Shown here: positions 8,436-17,986 of the stretch, one piece after another
Numbering within the stretch: position 1 is the first letter of the stretch
Layout of the letters: each line of letters opens with the position of its first letter
Origin: CAYZBM01 sp964476705
Lineage (GTDB): Bacteria; Pseudomonadota; Alphaproteobacteria; Rickettsiales; UBA6187
DNA length: 64,000 nucleotides
Assembly: GCA_964476705.1 (NCBI GenBank)
Contig: CAYZBM010000001.1
Span: 10,745 to 74,744 of the forward strand
Direction: 5' to 3'
The notes under the pieces: generated by a model
Seen by the model: only the letters and a program-made list of their open reading frames with translations
The model's database searches: none
Told to the model about the DNA's origin: nothing
Made by a program: the position numbers and the translations under genes

Positions 8436-9491
8436 TTATACCTTCTCTTTCTTCAAAAAAGCGTCAGTTTGATTTATAATTTTAAAACTACTCATGATAT
8501 CTTTATTTAAGGCTGCGACTGTATTATTCTCTTTGGCTGTTTTAACATCATTTAGCAAAATACTTATAGAATTCAGTAAATCATTTATTACCTGTTCTTG
8601 TTCAAAAATAACATTACTCATTACTGAATGTTTTGCTAAAAGCTCACCACTTACTTCTTCAATAGCTTTTTTAGCTAAACCATAACGGGGAATAAAATTA
8701 TGGGAAAAATCTTTTAATTCGCTCGAATTTTTATTCAATGATCCCATTGCCTGAATAACTTGATCATTAATTTGACATAAATAATCAGAAATACATTGTG
8801 AAGTTTTTCTTAAATGCTCAAGAGTATTTTCAATACCACTTCCTTTAAGCTCATCAATTCCTGCAACTTCAACAAAAGAATTTAATGATAATATATTAGC
8901 TTTTCTTACCGCCTTACGGGTAGAGTCAAGCAAGCCATTTAAAACACTAAACTCTTGCTTGCTTTCATCTATACTATAGGCTATGTCAGATACAATCTCA
9001 TTAACTGTAACTGTTTGTTTGGCCATATCATCAATAAATAAACCAACTTTTTCACTTATACTATTATAATCATTATTAACCTGATTATCACCAACAGAGA
9101 TATGTCTGGATTTAAATAATTTTAATTCTTGCGATTTTTTCTTAAAATCAGCAACAATTACAGCTAAACTCTCAGCTAAACCATAATTATCTATGGTATT
9201 TACGGCATTTTCAGTCACAGTTTTTTCAGTTTGCAATCCTAAATTTTCCGCACTTATTTTATAATCATTATAATCATCATATATAACATTTTCAGCGGCA
9301 TTTTTTATCTGCTCAATTTTTTGGCGATCTAATTTTGCCTCTATTTGTGCATCTATTTGTGCATCTATTTGTACTTGCTTAGCTAAATTTGTTTGCTCTT
9401 CATCAATATTTTTAATAATGATCCTAGATTTAAAAGGAACTTGCTCTTGGGTATCAACAAATCCGGAGTTTTTCCTCGAAAAAATCCCCAT
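8436..9491 (-). CDS. Soluble methyl-accepting chemotaxis-like protein, divergent
   Basis: A 351-residue, mostly helical protein with no transmembrane segment or sensor domain. Residues around 195-235 (KANILSLNSFVEVAG ... LEHLRKTSQ) align in style with the chemoreceptor signalling hairpin tip, whose consensus is NILALNAAIEAARAGE ... VRxLAxxS, but the diagnostic EAARAGE is lost. The N-terminus has a short QIDA repeat. I use the ATG at 9491 because a GGAG ribosome site sits 8 bases before it; the frame also allows a TTG 12 bases upstream. No other che gene is in the window. It may be a receptor remnant or a structural coiled-coil protein. Confidence 0.65.
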   Translation of the reverse strand: MGIFSRKNSGFVDTQEQVPFKSRIIIKNIDEEQTNLAKQVQIDAQIDAQIEAKLDRQKIEQIKNAAENVIYDDYNDYKISAENLGLQTEKTVTENAVNTIDNYGLAESLAVIVADFKKKSQELKLFKSRHISVGDNQVNNDYNSISEKVGLFIDDMAKQTVTVNEIVSDIAYSIDESKQEFSVLNGLLDSTRKAVRKANILSLNSFVEVAGIDELKGSGIENTLEHLRKTSQCISDYLCQINDQVIQAMGSLNKNSSELKDFSHNFIPRYGLAKKAIEEVSGELLAKHSVMSNVIFEQEQVINDLLNSISILLNDVKTAKENNTVAALNKDIMSSFKIINQTDAFLKKEKV

Positions 9492-9734
9492 AATTATCTC
9501 CAATTATAAATTGATATATAAGAAACTTTATTTAAATTAATTATTTATAAAACAGCACATAAATTATTTGCTTACTATTTCTATCATAAGCTAATTAAAA
9601 ATAAAATTGAAACTATAAGAAAAAAAATATAATAGTTATTAAACTATTATTTGAAATATTTTAGAAAATTTAAAAAGAATTAATTGATATTTCTTCACTC
9701 TATAAAACAAAAAAAACATTATTATCAGCAAGTT

Positions 9735-10871
9735 ATGCTTAAACATAAAACTATAAAGTTAAATATAACTTTAAACTTCATGGTGGCAAATATATTCGCT
9801 ACCGCTTTAGGCTTAACTATTTTTCACAACCTAAAAAGTGACAATCTTGCAACTTACTTTATTGCAGTAAGTACAGCAGCAGCCTTTAGTCTAATTTTCG
9901 CCCTACTCTGGCAGCGAGAAATTTTAAAACCAATAGAAAATTTAAAGTTATATCTTACTTCACTAATAGACGAAAATAGCAGGAAAATTAAAAATATTAC
10001 CGAGCCAAAAGTAACTTTTAACGAGCTAAATGAGATAAAATTATTAGCTAGAAATTTACATTTAAAGCTTAAAACCGCAAATAATAATTTAGCTAAGGCA
10101 AAAAGTAATCATGAGCTAGAAAAAAAGAATCTTTTATCTTCGATTAATCATGAATTTCGTACTCCCTTAAACGCCATAATAAATTTTTCTGATATTCAAA
10201 AAAATGAGCTGATGGGGCCGATGCAAAATAAAAAATATCTTGAATATGCTGGAGATATTAATAAGGCTGGGCATTATTTATTAGCTTTAGTGCAGAATCT
10301 TATAGACATTAGTCGGGTTGAAGATAAATATCTAAATATTAGTAATAAAATAATTGATCTAAATACTGCAATTTTCTCTGTAAAAGATAAGTTAGGGTCT
10401 GGTATTAAGAAAAAAGAAATTAATCTGCATATAAATTTAGATAAAAGCTTGCCACATATAAATAATGATGAAGAAAAATTTAAACAAATTATATTTTATG
10501 CCTTAATATATCTAGTAGAAATAACTAATAAACAGGGTAATATTTTACTTACTGCTAGTTTACAAACTATTTCTACGGAAGATTATATAATTATTCATCT
10601 AGAAAATGATAATAACGAGACTGACTCTAACAATAATAAAAATATTAACTACATAATCACTAATTATGGTCTAGTTACTGGTGGATTAACTAGATTATAT
10701 GAAATTGCAAAAACCGGTTTAACTTTAGCAACTAAACTAACTCATATGCTTGGTGGGAATCTAATTATTAAAAATAAAAGCAATAAAGGTAACATAATCG
10801 AGATAAGAGTACCTGTAGATAACAATACTATACCACAAAAACAAGAAATACTTGAAAAAGAGTTTGCGTAA
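9735..10871 (+). CDS. PleC/DivJ-like sensor histidine kinase with a degenerate catalytic domain
   Basis: Two N-terminal transmembrane helices (about residues 15-35 and 42-60) are followed by a linker, a HisKA dimerisation domain with the phospho-acceptor histidine in SSINHEFRTPLNAI, and the GPMQNKKYLEYAGDI and LLALVQNLIDISR segments typical of the PleC/DivJ/PdhS group. In the ATPase domain the N-box reads QIIFYALIYLVEIT without its asparagine, no DxGxG box is recognisable, and the G2 region is GLTLATKLTHMLGGN. ATP binding is therefore doubtful. It may act as a phosphatase, a scaffold or a pseudokinase, as DivL does in related bacteria. The ATG at 9735 is preferred to a TTG at 9684. Confidence 0.8.
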   Translation: MLKHKTIKLNITLNFMVANIFATALGLTIFHNLKSDNLATYFIAVSTAAAFSLIFALLWQREILKPIENLKLYLTSLIDENSRKIKNITEPKVTFNELNEIKLLARNLHLKLKTANNNLAKAKSNHELEKKNLLSSINHEFRTPLNAIINFSDIQKNELMGPMQNKKYLEYAGDINKAGHYLLALVQNLIDISRVEDKYLNISNKIIDLNTAIFSVKDKLGSGIKKKEINLHINLDKSLPHINNDEEKFKQIIFYALIYLVEITNKQGNILLTASLQTISTEDYIIIHLENDNNETDSNNNKNINYIITNYGLVTGGLTRLYEIAKTGLTLATKLTHMLGGNLIIKNKSNKGNIIEIRVPVDNNTIPQKQEILEKEFA

Positions 10872-10876
10872 TCTAT

Positions 10877-10996
10877 ATATAGTTCTATTGATATTTATAG
10901 TGAATTAAAAAAAGATCTAGATTAAAAAAATATAATATTGATCTTTTTTGTTAATGAACTATATCCTAGAAAGACAGGCTATGCCTGGCTTGTCTG
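10877..10996. repeat. Nested intergenic inverted repeats downstream of the kinase
   Basis: Two nested stems are visible: ATATAGTTC (10877-10885) with GAACTATAT (10956-10964), and AAAAAAGATC (10908-10917) with GATCTTTTTT (10940-10949). Immediately after comes a smaller hairpin, CAGGC-TAT-GCCTG (10975-10987). The inner A/T-rich stem could terminate the kinase transcript. The whole block looks like a palindromic element between two genes. Confidence 0.5.
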
Positions 10997-11059
10997 GGAT
11001 CCATAATAAAAAAATAAGAACTTCCATTTAATTATACCCCAAGTTATTTTTAAGTAAGT

Positions 11060-13057
11060 ATGAACAAAAAACCAATTACTACCAATAAAAAAACCTCAAA
11101 TAATGATAATTATAACGCCGAACATATTGAGGTCTTAGAAGGTTTAGAGCCTGTAAGAAGACGTCCTGGCATGTATATTGGTGGTACTGATAAAACTGCC
11201 CTACATCATTTAGTTAAGGAAGTATTTGATAACTCAATGGATGAAGTCGTCGCTGGCTTTGCTACGTTTATCGAACTTATTATGCATAAAGATGGCAGTA
11301 TAACAATTAGAGATAATGGTAGAGGGATTCCAATTGATCCACATCCAAAATTCCCTAAGAAATCAGCCTTAGAAGTAATAATGACTACCTTACATTCTGG
11401 GGGTAAATTTAGTGGTAAAGTTTATGAAACGTCTGGTGGCTTACATGGAGTGGGAATTTCGGTAGTTAATGCCCTCTCCTCTAAAATGAGAGTTATCGTT
11501 ACTAGAGATGGTAAAAAATGGGAGCAAAATTTCTCTCAAGGCCATGCTACAGACAAGTTAAAAAATATAGGTACTGCCAACAAAAATGAAAGTGGCACTG
11601 AGATTACTTTCTACCCAGATTTAACAATATTTGATGAAGGGGTTAGTTTTGATCCTAATAGATTATATAAATTGGCCAGATCTAAAGCCTATTTACATAA
11701 AGGAGTCGAAATCCGCTGGAAATGCGATGAGGCTTTACTTAACAACAATAAAAATAATATCCCAGCAGAAGAAGTTATCCATTTTCCAAAAGGTCTTGAA
11801 GATTATTTAGAAAGCGCCTTAGATGGAATCGAAACAGTATGCAATAAATCTTTTGCTGGATCTGCAAATTTAAGTGATAATCAAGGAAGAGTTGAATGGG
11901 CTTTACACTGGATCTACAAAAGAGATACTTCTATTCAATCTTATTGTAATACAGTCAATACTGCCCAAGGTGGTAGCCATGAAACTGGCCTTAAAAACGG
12001 AATTTATCGGGCAATAAAAGAATTTGCTGAACTTACCGGCAATAAAAAAGCTGCGCAAATAATTTCTGACGACGTATCTAGTAGTCTATTTGGAATCTTA
12101 TCTTTATTTATTAGAGATCCACAATTTCAAGGACAAACCAAAGATAAATTATCTAATAGACCCGTTATTAAATTAGTCGAGAATGTTATTAAAGACCATT
12201 TTGATCATTGGCTAAGTGGCAATAAAAATGAGGCTATTGAGTTAGTTAATTTTATTTTAGAACGCGCTGAAGAAAGAATCTCAAGAAAACAATCTAAAGA
12301 TATTAGCCGAAAAAATGCCGTCCAAAAATTACGCTTACCTGGTAAACTTGCCGATTGCACCAGACAAACACCAAATGGTACTGAAATATTCTTAGTTGAG
12401 GGTGATTCTGCAGGAGGCTCTGCTAAAATGGCCAGGAGCCGTGAAACTCAAGCTATACTTCCTCTACGTGGAAAAATCTTGAATGTTGCAAGCGCTACTA
12501 AAGATAAAATAGCTGCCAATCAAGAGATTCAAGATATCAATCTAGCTCTTGGCTGCGGAGTACTAGAATATTATAACAATGCCGATTTACGTTATGACAA
12601 AGTAATTATTATGACCGACGCCGATGTTGATGGCGCGCATATAGCCTCACTTTTAATGACCTATTTCTACCTATTTATGCCAAAATTAATTGATGAGGGA
12701 CATCTTTATTTAGCACAACCTCCCCTTTACCGGATCACGCATAATAATCAAACTTATTATGCGGCAAACGAAAAGGAAAAAGATAAATTAGTAGCTAAAC
12801 TAACCGCAAAAAGAGGTAATGTCGAAGTTGGCAGATTTAAAGGTTTGGGTGAAATGACCCCGCCGCAACTTAAAGAAACCACTATGGATATTACCAAAAG
12901 AATATTGCTAAGGGTAAGTATTGATGAGACCAATCAGCAACTATCTGAAACCAGGGTTGAGGAATTAATGGGTAAACGCCCAGAATTACGCTTTAAATTT
13001 ATTACCGAACAAAGCGCTATTATGGGAGATGCCTTTAAAGATAAATTAGATATATAA
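11060..13057 (+). CDS. parE: DNA topoisomerase IV subunit B
   Basis: ATPase subunit of topoisomerase IV, which decatenates daughter chromosomes together with ParC. At 665 residues it matches ParE rather than the roughly 800-residue GyrB. Visible motifs are GLEPVRRRPGMYIGGTD, the GHKL ATP site (VFDNSMDE, DNGRGIP, GGLHGVG), the Toprim motifs EGDSAGGSA and DADVDGAHI, and the C-terminal RFKGLGEM. The YIGGTD variant is typical of alphaproteobacterial ParE. parC is not in the window. Confidence 0.95.
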   Translation: MNKKPITTNKKTSNNDNYNAEHIEVLEGLEPVRRRPGMYIGGTDKTALHHLVKEVFDNSMDEVVAGFATFIELIMHKDGSITIRDNGRGIPIDPHPKFPKKSALEVIMTTLHSGGKFSGKVYETSGGLHGVGISVVNALSSKMRVIVTRDGKKWEQNFSQGHATDKLKNIGTANKNESGTEITFYPDLTIFDEGVSFDPNRLYKLARSKAYLHKGVEIRWKCDEALLNNNKNNIPAEEVIHFPKGLEDYLESALDGIETVCNKSFAGSANLSDNQGRVEWALHWIYKRDTSIQSYCNTVNTAQGGSHETGLKNGIYRAIKEFAELTGNKKAAQIISDDVSSSLFGILSLFIRDPQFQGQTKDKLSNRPVIKLVENVIKDHFDHWLSGNKNEAIELVNFILERAEERISRKQSKDISRKNAVQKLRLPGKLADCTRQTPNGTEIFLVEGDSAGGSAKMARSRETQAILPLRGKILNVASATKDKIAANQEIQDINLALGCGVLEYYNNADLRYDKVIIMTDADVDGAHIASLLMTYFYLFMPKLIDEGHLYLAQPPLYRITHNNQTYYAANEKEKDKLVAKLTAKRGNVEVGRFKGLGEMTPPQLKETTMDITKRILLRVSIDETNQQLSETRVEELMGKRPELRFKFITEQSAIMGDAFKDKLDI

Positions 13058-13142
13058 GCTATCTTATTGCGCAAATATTCTTTGTTTTCATAACAAATTA
13101 ATAAATATTAACAAAAAAATAGATTATTCTATTGATCCTATG

Positions 13143-13171
13143 TTGCACCCATAAAGAACTTATGTTAAAAT
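13143..13171 (+). promoter_or_regulatory. Sigma-70-type promoter for the small gene pair
   Basis: TTGCAC (13143-13148) and TAAAAT (13166-13171) are separated by exactly 17 bases and lie about 40 bases before the start codon at 13212. Confidence 0.55.
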
Positions 13172-13211
13172 TTACAGGTTAGGTCTTCAAGTTCTTTTAA
13201 GTTAAGGTTTT

Positions 13212-13541
13212 ATGAGCGAATTGACTAAAGAGCAATATGAACAAAGCTACAACAAGATTGTAAAATTTTACGATCTTGCTGATGATTTACTAAGTACAGT
13301 AAACGCTCCAGGAGTTAAAGATCCGCTAGAAAGAGTTAATTTGGTAGAGCCTTTAGTTAAAAAAGTAGAAGAAGCTACCGATACTATAGCAACTGAGTAT
13401 AGAGAATTTGTTGCAACTGGTAAAAAACCAGGAATACTTGGACGCAAAAGAATAGAAAAAGCATTATATAATTTATATGAAATTATTAATACTTATAAAG
13501 AATTAGAAACAAAAACAAAGAAAATAACAGATAGTAAGTAG
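13212..13541 (+). CDS. Hypothetical helical protein, 109 residues
   Basis: I do not recognise a family. The protein is hydrophilic and almost entirely predicted helix by composition, with many Lys/Glu and heptad-like spacing (VNLVEPLVKKVEEATDTIATEY). It has no signal peptide or membrane segment. A plausible sigma-70 promoter lies just upstream. The gene precedes another small frame at 13555 by only 13 bases, so the two are probably one transcript. It is likely a cytosolic structural or partner protein, but no function can be given. Confidence 0.7.
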   Translation: MSELTKEQYEQSYNKIVKFYDLADDLLSTVNAPGVKDPLERVNLVEPLVKKVEEATDTIATEYREFVATGKKPGILGRKRIEKALYNLYEIINTYKELETKTKKITDSK

Positions 13542-13554
13542 ATGGAGAAATAAT

Positions 13555-13728
13555 ATGGGATTAGGAATAGAGAGTAGCAATGCAGATGCTCATTTAGATA
13601 ATCTTAGCAATGTTGCTAGGATTATGCGTGAAGATCTTGGAGTTAACGGACCTTCTGAATTGCTAAACCATGTAATGGTAGAAGCTCAAATAAGATCCCA
13701 CGAACAATTTACAGGTCGTCCTCTATAA
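13555..13728 (+). CDS. Small hypothetical protein, 57 residues
   Basis: A short frame (MGLGIESSNADAH ... FTGRPL) begins 13 bases after the preceding gene's stop and has a clear GGAG ribosome site about 10 bases before its ATG. It contains a helix-forming stretch, LDNLSNVARIMREDLG. I do not recognise it. The ribosome site and tight spacing support a real gene expressed together with the 109-residue protein upstream. Confidence 0.55.
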   Translation: MGLGIESSNADAHLDNLSNVARIMREDLGVNGPSELLNHVMVEAQIRSHEQFTGRPL

Positions 13729-13775
13729 TTTACTACAATTACAAGAAAATATTTTTAAGACTTTTTTATAGAGAC

Positions 13776-14717
13776 TCAATGATTCAAAAACTTCTCTGCA
13801 TCTAAAGCCGCCATACAACCAGTACCTGCAGCTGTTACCGCCTGACGATAAATTTTATCTTGTACATCACCACACGCAAATACCCCTGGAATATTAGTAT
13901 TGGTAGTTCCTGGCTTTACTATTATATAACCTTCAGCATCTAAATTTATCTGACCTTTAAAAATATCAGTATTTGGTTTATGACCAATAGCGATAAAAAT
14001 ACCATGAACATTTATATCTTTAAGTTTGCCGGTATTTACATCTTTAAGTCTAGCGCCAGTAACACCTAAGGGATCTTCAGTTCCTAAAACTTCATCTAAT
14101 TCATGATTCCAGATAACTTCGATTTTGCTATTTTTAAATAAACGCTCTTGGAGAATTTTTTCGGCTCGAAAACTATCTCTTCTATGCACTAAAATTACTT
14201 TGCTGGCATGATTAGTTAAATATAAAGCTTCTTCAACGGCAGTATTACCGCCACCTACAACTATTACTTCTTTGCCTCTATAGAAAAAACCATCACAAGT
14301 TGCACAACCAGAAACCCCATAACCTTGGAACTTTTTCTCAGTATCAAGACCTAGCCACTTTGCTTGCGCACCAGTTGCAATAATTACTGATTTTGCAGTA
14401 AAAGTAACACCAGATTCGGTAATTGCAGTAAAAGGCGATTTTTTAAAATCAACAGATTTTACATGATCAAAAATTATTTCGGTACCAACTTTAGTGGCCT
14501 GCGCTTGCATTTGCTCCATAAGCCATGGACCTTGGATAGTTTCAGCAAATCCTGGATAATTTTCAACGTCAGTAGTAACGGTGAGCTGACCGCCTGGTTG
14601 CATGCCTTGTACTAATATAGGTTTTAAATTAGCTCTAGCAGCATAAACCGCCGCAGTATAACCTGCAGGACCTGAACCAATAATTAGCAAATCAGTATTT
14701 CTCACCGTCATAATCAT
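13776..14717 (-). CDS. trxB: Thioredoxin reductase
   Basis: FAD- and NADPH-dependent flavoenzyme that keeps thioredoxin reduced in the cytosol. The 313 residues match the low-molecular-weight family. The FAD site is [20 protein letters not shown] near the N-terminus, the redox pair is CATC in [10 protein letters not shown], the NADPH site is [15 protein letters not shown], and the C-terminal FAD block is [10 protein letters not shown]. It sits 43 bases downstream of ahpC on the same strand, which makes sense for peroxide defence. A second ATG two codons in is an alternative start. Confidence 0.96.
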   Translation of the reverse strand: MIMTVRNTDLLIIGSGPAGYTAAVYAARANLKPILVQGMQPGGQLTVTTDVENYPGFAETIQGPWLMEQMQAQATKVGTEIIFDHVKSVDFKKSPFTAITESGVTFTAKSVIIATGAQAKWLGLDTEKKFQGYGVSGCATCDGFFYRGKEVIVVGGGNTAVEEALYLTNHASKVILVHRRDSFRAEKILQERLFKNSKIEVIWNHELDEVLGTEDPLGVTGARLKDVNTGKLKDINVHGIFIAIGHKPNTDIFKGQINLDAEGYIIVKPGTTNTNIPGVFACGDVQDKIYRQAVTAAGTGCMAALDAEKFLNH

Positions 14718-14760
14718 CCAATATTTTTATATAAAAAATTAAAAACTTACCTTTAGCTAA

Positions 14761-15366
14761 CTAAAGATTTTTAGCATTTTCAGCTAGATATTCAGCAACT
14801 CCTGCTCCAGTTGCCTTCATACCTTTTTTGCCTTTATTCCAGTTGGCTGGACATACTTCACCATGATTCTCATGGAATTCTAAAGCCTCAACCATACGCA
14901 GAGCTTCTTCAATATTTCTACCAAGTGGCAAATCATTAACTACTTGATGCCTTACAACACCATGTTTATCAATTAAAAAAGTTCCTCTTAACGCAACTCC
15001 AGCATCTTCAATTAAAACATCATAATCACGAGCGATCTGTTTAGTTAAATCCGCAACTAAAGGATACTGAACATTACCAATTCCACCTTTTTCAATTGGA
15101 GTATTTTTCCATGCTAAATGGCTAAAATGTGAATCAACACTAACGCCTATTACTTCAGCATTTTTCGCTTTAAAAGCGGCCAAATGATTATTAAAAGCAA
15201 TAATCTCAGAAGGACAAACAAAAGTAAAATCTAGTGGATAGAAAAATAATACGCCAACCCGGCCTTTTAAATAGGCTTTTAAGTTAAAACTATCATTAAT
15301 CTCGTTACTTGGCATAACTGCCTTTGCTGTAAAATCTGGAGCCGGTTTTCCTACAAGTACTGCCAT
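14761..15366 (-). CDS. ahpC: 2-Cys peroxiredoxin (AhpC/Prx1 type)
   Basis: A 201-residue thiol peroxidase that reduces hydrogen peroxide and organic peroxides. The peroxidatic cysteine lies in [14 protein letters not shown] and the resolving cysteine in HGEVCPANW. The catalytic Thr is in the DFTFVCP context. The length and [18 protein letters not shown] tail fit the typical 2-Cys Prx group. A TAGGA ribosome site precedes the ATG. trxB lies immediately downstream and could provide the reducing power through thioredoxin. Confidence 0.95.
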   Translation of the reverse strand: MAVLVGKPAPDFTAKAVMPSNEINDSFNLKAYLKGRVGVLFFYPLDFTFVCPSEIIAFNNHLAAFKAKNAEVIGVSVDSHFSHLAWKNTPIEKGGIGNVQYPLVADLTKQIARDYDVLIEDAGVALRGTFLIDKHGVVRHQVVNDLPLGRNIEEALRMVEALEFHENHGEVCPANWNKGKKGMKATGAGVAEYLAENAKNL

Positions 15367-15462
15367 AAATAAAATCCTATTTAATAAATTTAATTTTTAA
15401 TAAAATAACACCATAGCCGTACAAATCTTAGGTTTATACGAAATAGTATCTAATTAGTCCGA

Positions 15463-15493
15463 ATTATATGGTATTATCAAGATAGCTTGTCAA
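15463..15493 (-). promoter_or_regulatory. Probable ahpC promoter
   Basis: On the minus strand, TTGACA (15493-15488) is followed 19 bases later by TATAAT (15468-15463), about 100 bases before ahpC. Both boxes are perfect, but the spacer is two bases longer than ideal. Confidence 0.45.
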
Positions 15494-15518
15494 GATCTTC
15501 CACTTTAAAATAATATAT

Positions 15519-16043
15519 TTATTTAGCCTTATCTATAGCCTCTAGAACTAACTTTTTAGCAACATCAGAGCCTTTCCAGCCAACAATTTTAACCCATTTA
15601 GTTTTTTCTAAATCTTTATAATGAGCAAAAAAATGTTCAATTTGCTCCAGCAAAATTGTAGGAAGATCGGTATATTCTTTAACTTTATCATAAAAAGGGA
15701 AAGTTTTAGTTACAGGCACAGCTAAGATTTTTTCGTCCCCTCCAGATTCATCTTCCATCAACAAAACTCCAATTGGTCTTACTGAAATTACCGCTCCTGG
15801 AATTATTTGCGCTTGAGTTACAACCAAAACATCGGCAGGATCACCATCATCCGACAAAGTATGAGGTATAAAGCCATAATTAACTGGATAATACATTGCA
15901 GTATGCAAAAAACGATCAACCAATAGAGCACCAGATTCTTTATCTAGTTCATATTTAATTGGTGAAGAACCCATAGGAACTTCAATTATTACATTAAAAT
16001 CTTCTGGAGGATTTTTGCCAATTGCAATTTTACTAATATCCAT
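15519..16043 (-). CDS. ppa: Inorganic pyrophosphatase, class I
   Basis: Hydrolyses pyrophosphate to phosphate in the cytosol and drives biosynthetic reactions. The 174-residue length is that of the bacterial family I enzyme. Visible features are the N-terminal [27 protein letters not shown], the [23 protein letters not shown] segment in pieces (metal-binding aspartates in DGDPADVLV) and [15 protein letters not shown] near the C-terminus. It is a single gene with its own upstream gap. Confidence 0.96.
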   Translation of the reverse strand: MDISKIAIGKNPPEDFNVIIEVPMGSSPIKYELDKESGALLVDRFLHTAMYYPVNYGFIPHTLSDDGDPADVLVVTQAQIIPGAVISVRPIGVLLMEDESGGDEKILAVPVTKTFPFYDKVKEYTDLPTILLEQIEHFFAHYKDLEKTKWVKIVGWKGSDVAKKLVLEAIDKAK

Positions 16044-16137
16044 AATCTAAACGCCTTAATAAGTTGGTTAATGTCACTCTTAATTATTATATCTTTCAAG
16101 GAAATGCAAGAGTCTTTAAGCCAAATTTAGCAAATAA

Positions 16138-17760
16138 TCAGTTTAAACAATTTGCAAATATATCATGGTCCGGCTTGTAGTAGGCCGTACCTATATTAAA
16201 AAAGCCAAACATACTATTTACCATCTCATCATGAGTTTGCTCTTTAGTTTTGGTCTTATCTGCTATACATTTAAGGTTATAACGAGATTTAGTTTTATCT
16301 GATAACCATAATAATAATGGTACATTTTTTTGAAAATCCGGAGCCATCCCATAAGGTAAACCATGTAAATATATTCCGTACTCCCCTAAACTTTCACCAT
16401 GATCTGAAGTATAGATTAGACTTGAGTCAATTTCTTTATGATTTTTCAAAACTCCAATTAGCCTACTTAGGATAAAATCATTATATAATATAGTGTTATC
16501 ATAAGTATTTATTAATTCACTTTGAGTACAATTTTGTGGTTTACTAGTTTTACATGTAGGGGTAAATTTCTCAAATTCCCCTGGGTATCTTTTATAATAA
16601 AGTGGTCCATGACTGCCATTTTGATGAAAAACTAACAATAAATCTTCATTAGATTCTTTAATATATTTATCAAAATAGGATAAAAATACTCCGTCTACAC
16701 ATTCACCATCTTTACAATTATTTACGTCTTTAAATGTTTGAGTCTTATAATTTTCTATATCAGTGCAATTTTCGTAACAACCCCCAAAATTATTATCATA
16801 CCATACAATTTTAAGGTTCTTTAAATCTTTTAAATAATGGAGATAACTTTTGATATTTTTTTTATTATTCTGGAACTCACTAACTCCTAATGGATAAAAG
16901 ATACAAGGTAACGATACCGCGGTTGATGTTCCGCAAGAAGCTTTTGGAGTAAAAACAAATAAATCTTCTTTTTTCAAAAGTGGATTAGTCTCCCGCTCAT
17001 AGCCATAAAGCGAAAAATTATTATATCTAGCGGTTTCTCCAATAACCATCACCATTATTTTACCTTTTTGGCCTGGAGTGCGTTCATGATTATATTTAGC
17101 TTTGATATCTATTTGTTCAACTGGAATAAATTCTTCTTTAATTTTAGCTTTAAAATATTTAATAGTATTTTTGATATAACTATAAGGCACTTGCTTGTTA
17201 AATAACTCTTTATTCACCCGCGCAAAGGTAATAGCCTCTTTTGAGAAAATATATAAATTACCTAAAGCCAAAAGAAATAAGAGAACAAAAATTAAAATGC
17301 TTTTAAGAAAATGTTTAGTGATTTTTACTTCTTTAATTTTACATTTATAGATTAAAATACTCGGGATAACTCCTAAAAATATAAAATACCCTAATAGCCA
17401 CCAGTTAAATAAATTTAGCGCTTCTTGAGTATTAGTGGCTAAAACATTTTCGATCATCCCCTTATCTAAATAAACATTATAGGTATTTAAAAAATAAGCG
17501 GCCAAAGAATTAATTAAAGTAAAAATTATCAGTATAGTTTTGAATAAATGTTTTTGCAGCGAAAAAATTAAAAAGAAAGTATAGCCTAATAACAGTCCCA
17601 AAAAAGAAATAACAATAGCTAACTTAAAAAACACCGGCCAATTCGGCTCAATAATATGTAAATTAGTCCAAAAATTAAGATTATATACGCATAAGCCAAA
17701 TACGGTATATATAATAAGCAAAGTTATCTTGCTAACTGGAAATTTGAAGAATTTTGACAT
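16138..17760 (-). CDS. eptA: Phosphoethanolamine transferase, EptA family
   Basis: Inner-membrane enzyme that transfers phosphoethanolamine from phosphatidylethanolamine to lipid A or another envelope glycan. Five hydrophobic helices occupy roughly the first 180 residues. The periplasmic sulfatase-like domain has VIGETARYNNFSLYGY (metal ligand Glu), the nucleophile threonine in CGTSTAVSLPC, and TSDHGESLGEYGIYLHG (metal-binding Asp/His). Paired cysteines fit the periplasmic fold. I start at the ATG at 17760 (540 residues); a TTG lies 30 bases upstream. It borders the glycan locus and may decorate the same envelope molecules. Confidence 0.9.
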   Translation of the reverse strand: MSKFFKFPVSKITLLIIYTVFGLCVYNLNFWTNLHIIEPNWPVFFKLAIVISFLGLLLGYTFFLIFSLQKHLFKTILIIFTLINSLAAYFLNTYNVYLDKGMIENVLATNTQEALNLFNWWLLGYFIFLGVIPSILIYKCKIKEVKITKHFLKSILIFVLLFLLALGNLYIFSKEAITFARVNKELFNKQVPYSYIKNTIKYFKAKIKEEFIPVEQIDIKAKYNHERTPGQKGKIMVMVIGETARYNNFSLYGYERETNPLLKKEDLFVFTPKASCGTSTAVSLPCIFYPLGVSEFQNNKKNIKSYLHYLKDLKNLKIVWYDNNFGGCYENCTDIENYKTQTFKDVNNCKDGECVDGVFLSYFDKYIKESNEDLLLVFHQNGSHGPLYYKRYPGEFEKFTPTCKTSKPQNCTQSELINTYDNTILYNDFILSRLIGVLKNHKEIDSSLIYTSDHGESLGEYGIYLHGLPYGMAPDFQKNVPLLLWLSDKTKSRYNLKCIADKTKTKEQTHDEMVNSMFGFFNIGTAYYKPDHDIFANCLN

Positions 17761-17986
17761 AAAAGGACCATATATATTAGATAGGCTCAATATATTAAGC
17801 CAAGAAACTCATATTTTTATAATATGTTATCCAATATAAGCAATAAATTAAAAAAAACAATGAGATCCTATAAATATAATTATTCTTTAAATTATGGATA
17901 ATTTATATTTGCAATTATATCGAATGACTATTAAAAACTTGAGATGAAATAATACTCAATTATCAACTACTAATTAAATTGTTACC

